From Rubritalea tangerina (GTDB taxonomy: Bacteria > Verrucomicrobiota > Verrucomicrobiia > Verrucomicrobiales > Akkermansiaceae): a stretch of DNA of 64,000 nucleotides. Positions 18,253 through 28,068 of the stretch are shown here, piece by piece. Each line of letters begins with the position of its first letter. Positions within the stretch are counted from its first letter, which is position 1. The notes beneath the pieces are model-generated. The model had not been told where the DNA came from. It saw nothing but the letters and a program-made list of their open reading frames with translations, and did no database searches. The stretch lies in NCBI RefSeq assembly GCF_042683245.1, contig NZ_JBHUJB010000021.1:191755-255754 (forward strand). The letters are read 5' to 3'. The position numbers and the translations under genes were made by a program.

Positions 18253-19089
18253 CTAATCCACAAACTCGAGTGACATATCCAATGCCACCGCCGAGTGCGT
18301 CACCGCCCCCACCGAAATAAAATCGACTCCTGTCTTTGCGATCTCTCCAATGGTACTGAGATTCACTCCTCCACTCGCCTCAAGTTTAGGTCCATCCGCT
18401 CCACGCATCGCTACTGCCTGACGTAAGGACTCATTACTCATATTATCTAGCAAGATGTAATCCACCCCCTGCAGCTTGAGGAAGGCGTCTACCTGGTCAA
18501 GAGTGTCAGCTTCTAACTCAACCTCTACTTCTGGCTTTTCCTTCTTCAGCCTATCAATACCTGCTTGCAGTCCCCCACTCTCAGCAACCAAATGGTTATC
18601 CTTTACCATCGCGCGGTCGTAGAGCCCCATCCTGTGGTTACCTCCACCACCTTTACTTACAGCCATTTTTTCTAACAACCTCCAGCCTGGCGTTGTCTTT
18701 CGCGTATCGAGCACGACAGCATCAGTGCCCTCACAAGCCTCCACAAATAGCTGAGTCTTGCTCGCCACCCCACTCAAGCGTTGTGCAAAATTGAGAGCCG
18801 TCCGCTCCGCTGTCAAAAGTGACCTCGCCGAACCTCGTATCTCCATCACCCGCGTGCCAGCTGCGACACGTGCACCATCCTCACTCATCATCCGTACCTC
18901 TAGCTCAGGATCAACGGTCTTAAATACAAGCTCAGCCACCTCTAATCCAGCCACAACCCCAGTCTCCTTCACCAACATATACGCGCGTGCCTGTCTCTCT
19001 GATGGCACAAAGTATTCAGAAGTCACATCGCCACTCCCAATGTCTTCACGGAGTGCCATATCTATCAATTGCACGATCTCTGGCTGCAT
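18253..19089 (-). CDS. nadC: Nicotinate-nucleotide pyrophosphorylase (carboxylating)
   Basis: 278 residues from MQPEIVQLIDMAL at 19089. The longer frame starting at 19149 adds 20 residues unlike the family. It turns quinolinate and PRPP into nicotinate mononucleotide, CO2 and pyrophosphate in NAD synthesis. Signatures: REDIGSGDVTSEYFV, TALNFAQRLSGVAS, VLDTRKTTPGWR, GGGNHRMGLYDRAMVKDNH (substrate-binding Arg, Lys and His), VEVELEADTLDQ, LLDNMSNE, and LEASGGVNLSTIGEIAKTGVDFISVG. It diverges from lpxC-fabZ. Confidence 0.95.
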   Translation of the reverse strand: MQPEIVQLIDMALREDIGSGDVTSEYFVPSERQARAYMLVKETGVVAGLEVAELVFKTVDPELEVRMMSEDGARVAAGTRVMEIRGSARSLLTAERTALNFAQRLSGVASKTQLFVEACEGTDAVVLDTRKTTPGWRLLEKMAVSKGGGGNHRMGLYDRAMVKDNHLVAESGGLQAGIDRLKKEKPEVEVELEADTLDQVDAFLKLQGVDYILLDNMSNESLRQAVAMRGADGPKLEASGGVNLSTIGEIAKTGVDFISVGAVTHSAVALDMSLEFVD

Positions 19090-19168
19090 GCCGGCAACAT
19101 AGCCGCTGATTTCTCCCTGAAAACCCAAAAAACTTGCATGTTTCGACACCTATGCTTTCACTCAGCGC

Positions 19169-20482
19169 ATGCCGACTGAAATGCAACAAACACTCGCTGC
19201 TCCAGCTACCCTCGAAGGCTCCTCCCTTCACACGGGACAGAAAGTGACTCTGACTATTAAGCCTGCTCCAGCTGACTCTGGCTTCCAGTTCCGCCGCATC
19301 GACCTCGATGACCAACCCTTCATCGATGCTGACGTCGATAAAGTCCAAACCGTAGAACGCGCCACTACCCTCGCTGAAGGCTCCGTCAAGGTACACACAG
19401 TCGAGCACGTCATCTCTGCTCTCACAGGTATGGGGGTGGATAATGCCCTTATCGAAATGGATGCAAACGAGCCCCCAATCGGAGATGGCTCAGCCGCCCC
19501 ATATGTCGAACTTATCAAACAAGCCGGCATCGTCACCCAGGACGTCCCTGCCAAAGTCTGGGAGATCCGCGAACCCCTCTACTTCGACTCTGGCAATGGC
19601 TCATACATCACCATCGTCCCAGATAAAAATTTCCGCATCTCGTGCACCAATGTCGGCCCAGAAGGTCGCTTCACCCAGTTCTTCTCATCCATCGTCACCC
19701 CTGGAATCTACGAGAAGGAAATCGCCCCTGCCCGCACCTTCGTCTACTACGAAGATGTAAAACCCCTTCTCGACAAAGGTCTCATCAAAGGTGGCTCACT
19801 CGAGAATGCCGTCGTCATCCGCGGCGAAGAAGTCATGAGCAAGGAGCCACTGCGCTTCGACAATGAATTCGCGCGCCACAAAGCACTCGATGTTATTGGC
19901 GACCTCATGCTCTCAGGAAAGCGCATCACAGGCCACGTCATCTGCGTCAAGCCTGGCCACGGCCCGAATACCAAAATGGCTTCCATCCTCAAGCGGGAGT
20001 ACCTCCGAATGCGCTCCATGGTGCCACCACTTGCCATCCCTAAGGGTGAGGCAGTCCTCGATATCAACGACATCCTTAAAATTCTTCCGCACCGTTACCC
20101 ATTCCTTCTCGTCGACCGTATCATCGACTTCGAAGGTGATAACAAGTGCACTGGCGTCAAGAATGTCACCATCAATGAGCCCTTCTTCCCTGGTCACTTC
20201 CCAGGCCACCCTATCATGCCAGGCGTCCTTCAGGTGGAAGCCATGGCTCAGGTCGCTTCCTGCCTCATGCTGCGCAAACCAGAAAACCAAGGAAAGATTG
20301 GTTACTTCATGAGTGCAGACAACGTCAAATGGCGCCACCCAGTCCTTCCTGGTGACACACTCTTCATCGAAGCCGAAATTCTAAAAATGCGCCGCAACAT
20401 CGGCTTCGCCCACTGTAAATGCGTCGTCAATGGTGAGGTCGTCTCCTCAGGGGAACTCAAGTTCGCCCTCATCGACGAATAA
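19169..20482 (+). CDS. lpxC-fabZ: Fused UDP-3-O-acyl-N-acetylglucosamine deacetylase / 3-hydroxyacyl-ACP dehydratase
   Basis: 437 residues in two enzymes. Residues 1-285 are LpxC, the committed step of lipid A synthesis: LEGSSLHTGQKVTLTI, the zinc-binding HTVEH near residue 76, and RHKALDVIGD near residue 236 supplying the other His and Asp ligands. Residues 290-437 are FabZ for fatty-acid elongation: ILPHRYPFLLVDRI, then FFPGHFPGHPIMPGVLQVEAMAQ with the catalytic His and Glu. The fusion is known in Bacteroidetes, Chlorobi and Planctomycetes/Verrucomicrobia-group bacteria. It ends 28 bases before a strong terminator. Confidence 0.95.
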   Translation: MPTEMQQTLAAPATLEGSSLHTGQKVTLTIKPAPADSGFQFRRIDLDDQPFIDADVDKVQTVERATTLAEGSVKVHTVEHVISALTGMGVDNALIEMDANEPPIGDGSAAPYVELIKQAGIVTQDVPAKVWEIREPLYFDSGNGSYITIVPDKNFRISCTNVGPEGRFTQFFSSIVTPGIYEKEIAPARTFVYYEDVKPLLDKGLIKGGSLENAVVIRGEEVMSKEPLRFDNEFARHKALDVIGDLMLSGKRITGHVICVKPGHGPNTKMASILKREYLRMRSMVPPLAIPKGEAVLDINDILKILPHRYPFLLVDRIIDFEGDNKCTGVKNVTINEPFFPGHFPGHPIMPGVLQVEAMAQVASCLMLRKPENQGKIGYFMSADNVKWRHPVLPGDTLFIEAEILKMRRNIGFAHCKCVVNGEVVSSGELKFALIDE

Positions 20483-20510
20483 TCCCATCCGATCTAACCC
20501 CTTTACTTCC

Positions 20511-20543
20511 AGCCAAGTGCCACCCGTGCACTTGGCTTTTTTT
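20511..20543 (+). terminator. Rho-independent terminator after lpxC-fabZ
   Basis: AGCCAAGTGC and GCACTTGGCT arms around CACCCGT, followed by a run of seven Ts. Confidence 0.88.
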
Positions 20544-20651
20544 GCGCCAAAAAACCTGTCCACAAAGGAAACATGTTTATCTCCTCTAAGTTTGCCGCTA
20601 TGCTACATGTATAGATTTGGGACAACTAGCCAAAGCGACCCAATCCATTTC

Positions 20652-21734
20652 ATGAAAAACGTTCACCAACACACACTCAGCATAGCCATTCTTGCATCCA
20701 CCGCACTTGGCGCACACGCCATAGAGCCGACAAACCACCACACCACACTCCCAACATATAAAGAGCACACCCGCACACTCGCGACTGATGGCTTACCAGA
20801 TACCCACTTTTGGTCAGACCGCAACCCAAGGCGTGGTGACATCTTTCAAGTCGACTTTGCACAATCGCTCAAAGGCAAAAACGTCTTTGTCCACTCTGGC
20901 CAAGCCAATGGCCGCGATCAGATTCACAATGCGAACCTGCAAGTCTCTGCAGACGGTAAGCAATGGAAAACCATCGGTAGATTCCGCCAAGGCAAGGCTC
21001 AGGGCAAAGTGACCTTTGATGCCACCAAAGCGCGCATCGCATTCTATGGCGACGGCTGGAGCTGGGTTGTCATCCGTGAGATCAAGATCAGCAGTGACCC
21101 GCTGACCCTCATTTCCAAAGAAAAAACGATCAATTACGGAGACAAAAAAATCCCTCTAAAGATCACCGTGGACATCGATGGAGCGCAGAGCCAACAAAAG
21201 GTCATCGATGACCTCATCGAGCGCTACTTCATCGAATGGCCAATGATCGCCAAGCTCCTCGACGCGCCGCTCCCAACAACCCCAAAGCACCTCTATCTTT
21301 GCTTCTACTCGAAAATGGGTCACCCAGCACATGTCTCCGGTACCACCATGGTCATCAGTACCAATCACCTCAAAAATCACACCAAAGACACATACGGAGT
21401 CTTTACCCACGAACTCACCCACTTTGTCCAAAACTACCGCGGCAAAGCGCCCACTTGGTTCTCCGAAGGCACAGCCGACTACATCCGTTACATGCTCCAC
21501 ACCGAAAGCCTCTGGGCCCGCAGAAACCTCAAACACCAAAACCGAAAGAATCCTCTCGGATCCTACTGGAGCTCCACTGCCTTTCTCATCTGGTTAGAAA
21601 AAACCTACAAAAAGCCCATCACAGCCAAGGTCTCGTGCGCCTGCAGCGACGGAAAATACAACGATGCCATCTGGCAACAACTCACCGGCAAATCGCTTGA
21701 AGAACTTACCAAACTCTACCAAGCGGAAAATTAA
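20652..21734 (+). CDS. Secreted basic-secretory-protein (BSP) family metallopeptidase-like protein
   Basis: 360 residues from the ATG at 20652 (MKNVHQHTLSIAILASTALGAHA, a signal peptide). The frame is open for 74 codons upstream, but that part overlaps lpxC-fabZ and the terminator. Residues 50-150 look like a carbohydrate-binding beta-sandwich of the discoidin type (GDIFQVDFAQSLKGKNVFVHSG; NLQVSADGKQWKTIGRFR). Residues 175-350 match the BSP domain, with the zinc motif HELTH and downstream WFSEGTADYIRY supplying Glu and Asp. BSP proteins are putative peptidases of poorly known substrate. Neighbouring glycan enzymes suggest a role in breaking down glycoproteins. Confidence 0.78.
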   Translation: MKNVHQHTLSIAILASTALGAHAIEPTNHHTTLPTYKEHTRTLATDGLPDTHFWSDRNPRRGDIFQVDFAQSLKGKNVFVHSGQANGRDQIHNANLQVSADGKQWKTIGRFRQGKAQGKVTFDATKARIAFYGDGWSWVVIREIKISSDPLTLISKEKTINYGDKKIPLKITVDIDGAQSQQKVIDDLIERYFIEWPMIAKLLDAPLPTTPKHLYLCFYSKMGHPAHVSGTTMVISTNHLKNHTKDTYGVFTHELTHFVQNYRGKAPTWFSEGTADYIRYMLHTESLWARRNLKHQNRKNPLGSYWSSTAFLIWLEKTYKKPITAKVSCACSDGKYNDAIWQQLTGKSLEELTKLYQAEN

Positions 21735-21929
21735 TACCATCGAACGAAGCGGAATGAACGAATGATCGGAGTGAAGGAGTCCCGCACGCGCGGGACAACT
21801 GAATGACAACAATGACCTGATGGATAACAATCCGCTCTACTCTAAAATCACGTAGCCCAGAATTTCCAAGACTGAACCACTCACCATTCGTCAAATCCGA
21901 GTCGAGAGGTGGTAGAACACCTACATAAC

Positions 21930-23009
21930 ATGCAAGCACCTAAAAAAATTAGCCTCGCCACCCAAGCTGCTGAAATCCTCAGACAGCAAATCCTAGATGG
22001 CAAATTCGCCGATATCCTCCCCGGCGAAACCCCACTCTCAACCAGCCTGCGTGTCTCAAGAAAAACCATTCGTGAGGCCCTCACAATCCTCGAAGGTGAA
22101 AAGCTCATTTCCCCAGCGGAGCCCGGTAAGCGCCGCTCTATCACCCTCCCGAAATCACACACTAAAACCCCAGCCCAAGAACTTGAGGTGATCAGAATCC
22201 TGCTCCCGCAGCCACTCAAGCAAATGCATGCCTCGGCGCAGCACCTCTTCACCTCACTCATCCAGCACCTCCCCGCACTCGAAGAAAACATCTACTTCCA
22301 TAACCTCCCTTATACCTCAGCGAAGCTCGATATTCGCCCACGCATCGAAGAACTCATCAAATCCCACCGCGCCACACTCTGGATCGTCTATGAACTCAAT
22401 TCAGAAGTCGCGGAGGTCATGCGCGCTAACAATAAGCAGGTCATCGCATGCGGTGGCAATGTCAAAGCCGAATTCCCAGTGGTCGCGTACGACTCCGCTT
22501 CGGCAACCTCCCATGCTATCAACAAATTATTACTCAATGGCCACAGGCGCATTGTCCGCCCACTCACGCATCACGCCCAGAGTTCCACCCACATGGAAGA
22601 AGTGATGCTCAAAGCGGGCATTCCAGTCCAAAAAGAATTTAACTTCCCTCACTACCAAGGCAGCACCGAAAGCCTCCAAAAACTCCTGCATAGACTCTTT
22701 CTTCACCCAAACCCTCCCACCGCATTCATCACTTCAGGCCCGAAGGAACTCATCACCCTCATCACCTGGCTCGCATCGAGAAAACTCAGCATCCCAGAGG
22801 ATGTCTCCTTACTGCATATCGGCTCAGACCCCTTGCTAGAGGCCTTCGTTCCTAAAATTGGCTACTACAGCACCCGTGGTGGCCCCTTGATTCGTGAAAT
22901 CGCTCGCCTCTCCACCATTGCCCTAGAAAACCCCTCCAAAAAGCTAAACCACAAGTTCTTCTTCATGGACTACGAGCCAGGAGAAAGCATCCGCAATATC
23001 TCCATCTAA
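21930..23009 (+). CDS. GntR-family transcriptional regulator with sugar-binding-like effector domain
   Basis: 359 residues from the ATG at 21930; a GTG seven codons earlier is possible. Residues 5-75 are a GntR winged helix (QAAEILRQQILDGKFADILPGETPLS; LRVSRKTIREALTILEGEKLIS). Residues 110-355 resemble a LacI/periplasmic-binding effector domain (TLWIVYELNSEVAEVMRANNKQVIACGG; VVAYDSASATSHAINKLLLNGHRRI; VSLLHIGSDPLLEAF). It sits about 110 bases upstream of the GH38 gene in the same direction and probably controls it in response to a sugar. The hairpin GTCCCGCACGCGCGGGAC at 21779 separates it from the peptidase gene. Confidence 0.82.
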   Translation: MQAPKKISLATQAAEILRQQILDGKFADILPGETPLSTSLRVSRKTIREALTILEGEKLISPAEPGKRRSITLPKSHTKTPAQELEVIRILLPQPLKQMHASAQHLFTSLIQHLPALEENIYFHNLPYTSAKLDIRPRIEELIKSHRATLWIVYELNSEVAEVMRANNKQVIACGGNVKAEFPVVAYDSASATSHAINKLLLNGHRRIVRPLTHHAQSSTHMEEVMLKAGIPVQKEFNFPHYQGSTESLQKLLHRLFLHPNPPTAFITSGPKELITLITWLASRKLSIPEDVSLLHIGSDPLLEAFVPKIGYYSTRGGPLIREIARLSTIALENPSKKLNHKFFFMDYEPGESIRNISI

Positions 23010-23118
23010 ACCCTTCGAATCCCCCCTGCTTCACACAACATTCTTCCTCCCAATCCCAATTTCATGAGACTGAGACCTGCTCAGTCTCTGCTACCACACC
23101 ATTTCCAGCTACCACACT

Positions 23119-26100
23119 ATGCAAAAGCTCACCAAGGTTTACGAAAAGCGTATCGCCACCGCTGCCGAACGTTTACTCAACCCATTGATCTACCCTAAAT
23201 CTATCCCCTTGGAGATTGCCGCCTATGAAGTGGCTGGCCCACCAATCAGCTATGAAGAGGCAAAAGACGCTACTTATGCCCCAATCGCTGAGGGACAATC
23301 ATGGGGCGCCCAGTGGGACACCACCTGGTTTAAAGTCACTACCACCATCCCTAACGATTGGGCCAATGAATCAGTTGTCGCACGTATCAATCTCTCATTT
23401 GACCACCACGAAGGCTTCGGCAGAGAAGGCCTCATTTACCTAGACGGCACACCAACCACTGCAATCAATCGAAACCGCCAAGCGATCCCACTCGCAGATC
23501 CATCCCAGGGGGGGGAAGTCATTGAGTTCTTCATCGAAGCTGCAGCCAATCCAGGTGCTCAGTGGGGCTGGACAGATGGTGAATTACTCGACCCAAAGTA
23601 TGGCGGCGACCACCTCTACGCCCTAAAAACTGCCCAGTTGTCCACTAAATCTAACACAGCCTACCAACTTTCTATTGATTTCAATTGCTGCCACCAGGCA
23701 ATGCTTGTCCTCCCTGAGACTTCACCAAGGCGAGGCCAATTGCTCCGCGCACTAAATGAAGTCTGCACACAACTCGAAAAACAATCCCCTGAGGCACTCG
23801 AGTCCGCACGCGCAATCCTTGCGAATGTCCTCAGCAAACGCAATGGCGACACAAATCACCAGATCTCAGCGGTCGGCCATTGTCATATCGACACAGCCTG
23901 GTGCTGGCCCCTGCGCGAAACTATCCGCAAGTGCGCCCGCTCGTTTAGTTCGGCACTGCGCTTAATGGAAAAGCACCCGCACTACACATTTGTTTGCTCC
24001 CAACCGCAGCAATACGCCTGGATGAAAGCCTACTACCCATCGATCTACCAAGATATCAAGGCTGCTATCAAACGTGGCCAATGGGAAGCAATCGGCTGCA
24101 TGTGGATTGAAGCTGATTGCAATATCCCCTCAGGGGAGTCGCTCGTGCGCCAAACCCTCCACGGCAAACAATTCTACCAACAAGAATTTGATCTCGAAAT
24201 CACCGACCTATGGCTCCCGGATGTCTTCGGCTATGCCGCTTCCCTACCACAAATCCTTGTCAAATCTGGAGTCGATTCCTTCCTCACCCAGAAGATCTCG
24301 TGGAGCGACACCAACAAGTTTCCTCACCACACATTCCAATGGCAAGGGCTCGATGGCACTAAGATCTTCACCCACTTCCCACCAGTAGATACCTATAACT
24401 GCCAACTGACAGCAAAGGATCTCAAGCGCTCCGAGGAAAACTTTCAAGAAACTGATCGTGCCACACGCGCGCTCATCCCATACGGCTATGGTGACGGCGG
24501 TGGCGGCCCCACAGACGAAATGCTCGAGTCCCTAAAGCGTTGGGAAAACTTCGAAGGCCTACCAAAGGTCGAAACTTCTACTGTGAAAGAATTTTTCGCT
24601 GCCGCAAAAGTGGACGCTATCGACCTCCCCACTTGGCGCGGTGAACTTTACCTAGAACTCCATAGAGGCACTCTCACCTCTCAAGCGAAAAATAAGTTAG
24701 GAAACCGCAAAGGAGAACTTCTCCTCAGAGATGCTGAGTTCCTCCAAACCATTGCTTCAATCGTCAACCCTGGCGAACTGCTAGAGTCAGATCCAGCACC
24801 TGATCGCGCAGTCTATGATGTCCCCGCCCATATCCATGAGAAAGAGAGCTCAATAACCGCCGTCGCCCTTGACCGCGCTTGGAAGCTTCTCTTGCTCAAT
24901 CAATTCCACGACATCATCCCTGGATCATCTATCAATTGGGTCTATCAAGACTCTGACCGTGATTATGAGACGATCCAAGCAATTGGTAATGCCGTCCTTA
25001 CTTCTGCATCACAACGAGTTTCCCAACAAATAGACACCTCTGAAATCCAAGACCCATTGGTGGTATGGAATACCCTTGCCCACGAGCGCACCGAGATTAT
25101 TGCTCTCCCTGATGGTGAACTCACTGAGATCACAGTCCCTCAGTGCGGCTACACAACCATCTCTGCATCCAATCCCCCTAAACAATCCTCTCCTAAACTC
25201 ACACTCACCCAATCACCCTCAGGATTCATTATCAATAATGGCCTCATTGAAATCACACTGAACCATGACGGCACAATCCAAAGCCTCATAGACCTCGAGC
25301 TAAACCGAGAAACACTCAGTGGACCAGCCAACCTGTTCCAACTCCATCACGACATCCCTAACTTCTGGAATGCTTGGGACCTTGATGTCTTCTATACCGA
25401 AAATACGGAGAACCTAAACTCACCAAAATCCCTACACCTACACAATACTAACGACTTACAGTGCATTTTCACACTGAAATTTGCATTCGGAGATTCCACT
25501 TTGACCCAGAAGATGACAATCTCAGCTGGCACCAAACGGATAGATTTTGATACCGAAGTCAACTGGCAAGAGCGCGACAGACTCTTAAAGGTCGCCTTCC
25601 CAACTAACATCCATTCACTACGTGCTAGCTACGATATCCAATTTGGCCACGTAGAGCGCCCAACACATGATAACACCAGCTGGGATGCAGCAAAGTTTGA
25701 AGTCCCGGTCCACCAATGGGCTGACCTCTCAGAGGGCGACTACGGAGTCGCAATCCTCAATGACTCAAAATACGCCATGGATATCCGTGAGCACACCATG
25801 CGACTCACACTCTTGAAGTCCGCAAATGCTCCAGACCCTGAAGCTGATAGAGGCACCCACCGCTTCAGCTATGCACTCTATCCACATGCCGGCACACTCC
25901 AACAATCAGATGTAATCGAGCAAGCCAGCGCATTCAACTCCCCCCTTCTTGTCCAGCCCACGGAGCAAAGCGAGGGCAAATTGCCATCCACTCAGTCGCT
26001 CATTAAGATCGATAAACCTGGTGTCCAACTCGCCGCTCTCAAGCTCTCAGAAAAATCCCAAAAACCAGTCACCCGGATAGTGGAAACGCGAAACTCCCGT

Positions 26101-26238
26101 GGACCTATCACAATTAGCTCACCCATCCTACAAGCTGCACCCACACCTACCGACCTTCTAGAGAGACCACTCGAGAACATCCCCCATCAGACTTCCATCC
26201 AACCCTTCGAAATCCAAACACACATCTGGCAAGTCTAG
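23119..26238 (+). CDS. GH38-family alpha-mannosidase
   Basis: 1039 residues, typical for bacterial GH38. The catalytic domain starts near residue 250 with the zinc motif VGHCHIDTAWCWPLRET. ECMWIEADCN-like sequence (GCMWIEADCNIPSGESLVRQ) and DLWLPDVFGYAASLPQILVKSG follow, where the Asp of WLPDVFG is the expected nucleophile. Further on come YGYGDGGGGPTDEM and the second zinc-site region LLLNQFHDIIPGSS. The C-terminal half is the beta-rich GH38 domain. No signal peptide is visible (MQKLTKVYEKRIATAAERLL), so it works in the cytoplasm on imported mannosides. The GntR-type gene just upstream is the likely regulator. Confidence 0.92.
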   Translation: MQKLTKVYEKRIATAAERLLNPLIYPKSIPLEIAAYEVAGPPISYEEAKDATYAPIAEGQSWGAQWDTTWFKVTTTIPNDWANESVVARINLSFDHHEGFGREGLIYLDGTPTTAINRNRQAIPLADPSQGGEVIEFFIEAAANPGAQWGWTDGELLDPKYGGDHLYALKTAQLSTKSNTAYQLSIDFNCCHQAMLVLPETSPRRGQLLRALNEVCTQLEKQSPEALESARAILANVLSKRNGDTNHQISAVGHCHIDTAWCWPLRETIRKCARSFSSALRLMEKHPHYTFVCSQPQQYAWMKAYYPSIYQDIKAAIKRGQWEAIGCMWIEADCNIPSGESLVRQTLHGKQFYQQEFDLEITDLWLPDVFGYAASLPQILVKSGVDSFLTQKISWSDTNKFPHHTFQWQGLDGTKIFTHFPPVDTYNCQLTAKDLKRSEENFQETDRATRALIPYGYGDGGGGPTDEMLESLKRWENFEGLPKVETSTVKEFFAAAKVDAIDLPTWRGELYLELHRGTLTSQAKNKLGNRKGELLLRDAEFLQTIASIVNPGELLESDPAPDRAVYDVPAHIHEKESSITAVALDRAWKLLLLNQFHDIIPGSSINWVYQDSDRDYETIQAIGNAVLTSASQRVSQQIDTSEIQDPLVVWNTLAHERTEIIALPDGELTEITVPQCGYTTISASNPPKQSSPKLTLTQSPSGFIINNGLIEITLNHDGTIQSLIDLELNRETLSGPANLFQLHHDIPNFWNAWDLDVFYTENTENLNSPKSLHLHNTNDLQCIFTLKFAFGDSTLTQKMTISAGTKRIDFDTEVNWQERDRLLKVAFPTNIHSLRASYDIQFGHVERPTHDNTSWDAAKFEVPVHQWADLSEGDYGVAILNDSKYAMDIREHTMRLTLLKSANAPDPEADRGTHRFSYALYPHAGTLQQSDVIEQASAFNSPLLVQPTEQSEGKLPSTQSLIKIDKPGVQLAALKLSEKSQKPVTRIVETRNSRGPITISSPILQAAPTPTDLLERPLENIPHQTSIQPFEIQTHIWQV

Positions 26239-26425
26239 CTGGTGTCAGAAAAGTAATGGATATCATTGTGAGAGACGATTTCCCTGACCAATAGGCTTAA
26301 ACTCTTGAAAAACCTCAACGAGGTTTCGGCTCCAAGCCCAGAGTGGCAGAGCCAACTCTGGGGAATGGCAATAAGCCGACCAGTAGTCTGAAAGACTAAA
26401 GACTTGAAAGTAATTTAGTCTCTAT
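26238..26425 (+). repeat. Triple-hairpin dispersed repeat, copy 3
   Basis: Hairpins AACCTCAACGAGGTT (about 26,311), CCCAGAGTGGCAGAGCCAACTCTGGG, and AGTCTGAAAGACT. The 5' part GTAATGGATATCATTGTGAGAG matches the start of copy 2. It fills most of the 305-base gap between the mannosidase and sulfatase genes. Confidence 0.7.
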
Positions 26426-26543
26426 CCCCCAATGTCATGCTCATTGAATGCTGTGTAGAGGCGCCTAACTGGAGCCATTGCCTCAACCTAATCGCAAGAA
26501 ATGCCATCGAGGGCTTAGCTGAAACTATAGGAGTGCGTCCCCG

Positions 26544-27885
26544 CTATTTACCTCTTTTGGATGACCCTTTCTTCTCCTTTGGGAATCCATCGCGATTGAA
26601 TTTCAACTTCAACACCCCACCTTCAGCCTCTTTCTCCGCCATTACTTTTTCTAACTGGGCCAGCTCTGCTTTCGCAGTATCTCCCACGAGTGGTTTTTTC
26701 TCAAAGTAGTCCGCTGAAACATCATAGCATGGCCCCTCGTTGCCATAGACTTTGTACGACTGGTTGCGTACCCATGCTCCTAACTCTGGAGTCCCCCACT
26801 TTGGGTCGTAATAACAATAAGTGTAAGCACGCTCCTGGTAGTATACATCGCCCTTCAAAAGCGGTAGAAAACTTTTGCCATCTATCGTGTAGTCTTTTGG
26901 TCCCACACCTCCAGTAACTTCTTGGATGGTAGCGAAAAAATCTGAGAAATCCACGAGCGCCTTGCTAACTTGCCCCCCCTTGACTACCTTATTCCAGCGC
27001 ACAATCAACGGCACATGAGTACCTGTGTTGTCTAAGCGCCCTTTGCCGCCAGCGTAGTCTTGACCATTCCATTGAGAGTGAATCCCACGCATCGTCCCAT
27101 TGTCCGAGGTGAATAAAATAAGCGTGTTATCCTCTAAGCCTAATTCCTCCACCTTTGCTAACACCTTGCCTACAAGTTTGTCTGCATACTCCACCATATC
27201 CACATAATACTTCGCATTCTTCTTTGGCTTCGCCGCCGCTGGGTCCCAGTCATCACTATCAGGTGTCGCCTCGAATGGAAAATGCGGCAAAATCATCGGG
27301 TAGTACAAAAAGAATTTCTCATCTTTATGCTCACTGATGAATTGGAGCGCAAAGTCATTCACAATGTCTGGCCCGTACAATCCCTTTCCACCAACTTCTT
27401 TACCATTCTGAGCCAATCGAGGATGCAAATAGCGTGATCCAAACATCTTCTGGTTCAAGTACCACACACAATACTGATCAAATCCAAATTTTCTTGAGAA
27501 ATCATCCTCAAGCGAACCATCAAGTTGCCACTTGCCTGCTACTGCAGTTGTATATCCCGCACTCTGCGCCACATGCCCAAATGTCCTCTGGTTAGGGTTG
27601 AGATACTTAAATTTCTCATAGTTACGGAAATTATAGCGACCGGTCATGATCTTGATCACGAGACGGCGTGCATAAAGGTTGGCTATAGCAATGCTCAAAT
27701 CGCATCCCTTCCGCAGCCATCTGATCCAGCACCGGCGTCTTGTATGTCTCAGCTCCATACACCCCAAGACATTCCATCCCCATATCATCAGTCATGAATA
27801 AGATGATATTCGGCTGCTGTGCCATTCCCCATGTGCTGGCTGATAACCATACCAACCCCATTATTAACTTCCTAAATCGGTTCAT
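26544..27885 (-). pseudogene. Sulfatase broken by a frameshift
   Basis: Two frames together make one arylsulfatase-type protein of about 445 residues. The first frame, from 27885, gives a signal peptide (MNRFRKLIMGLVWLSASTWGMA), NIILFMTDDMGMECLGVYG with metal-binding Asp residues, and the formylglycine motif LCTPSR (codons at 27,658-27,672). It then runs into RDQDHDRSL and stops. The second frame resumes as IMTGRYNFRNYEKFKYL, AGKWQLDG, YYPMILPHFPF and LFTSDNGT down to 26544. The break needs a one-base correction at about 27,645-27,657. Either the gene is dead or the sequence has an error. Such enzymes strip sulfate from polysaccharides before glycosidases act. Confidence 0.85.
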
Positions 27886-28011
27886 AGTTCACCTTATAGA
27901 GACATAAAACCACCCAGATGATCAACTTTTCTGCCGCCTAATTTTCTAAGCCAACAGGATTGAGGATAATTGTCGCGTAATACTCTCGCTGTACACATTC
28001 GTTCTAGAGCA

Positions 28012-28044
28012 CAAAAAAGGCGCAACCACGACTGCGGATGCGCC
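28012..28044 (-). terminator. Rho-independent terminator
   Basis: On the minus strand, AGGCGCA and TGCGCCT arms around a CCGCAGTCGTGG-type loop, followed by TTTTTT. It ends the Lys/Arg-rich gene. Confidence 0.85.
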
Positions 28045-28068
28045 TGACAAATTTTTCAATGCGAGCTC

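Noticed and set aside
18042..18263. 73-codon minus-strand frame after nadC
   Set aside because: Starts inside nadC and ends in the hairpin repeat; composition not protein-like.
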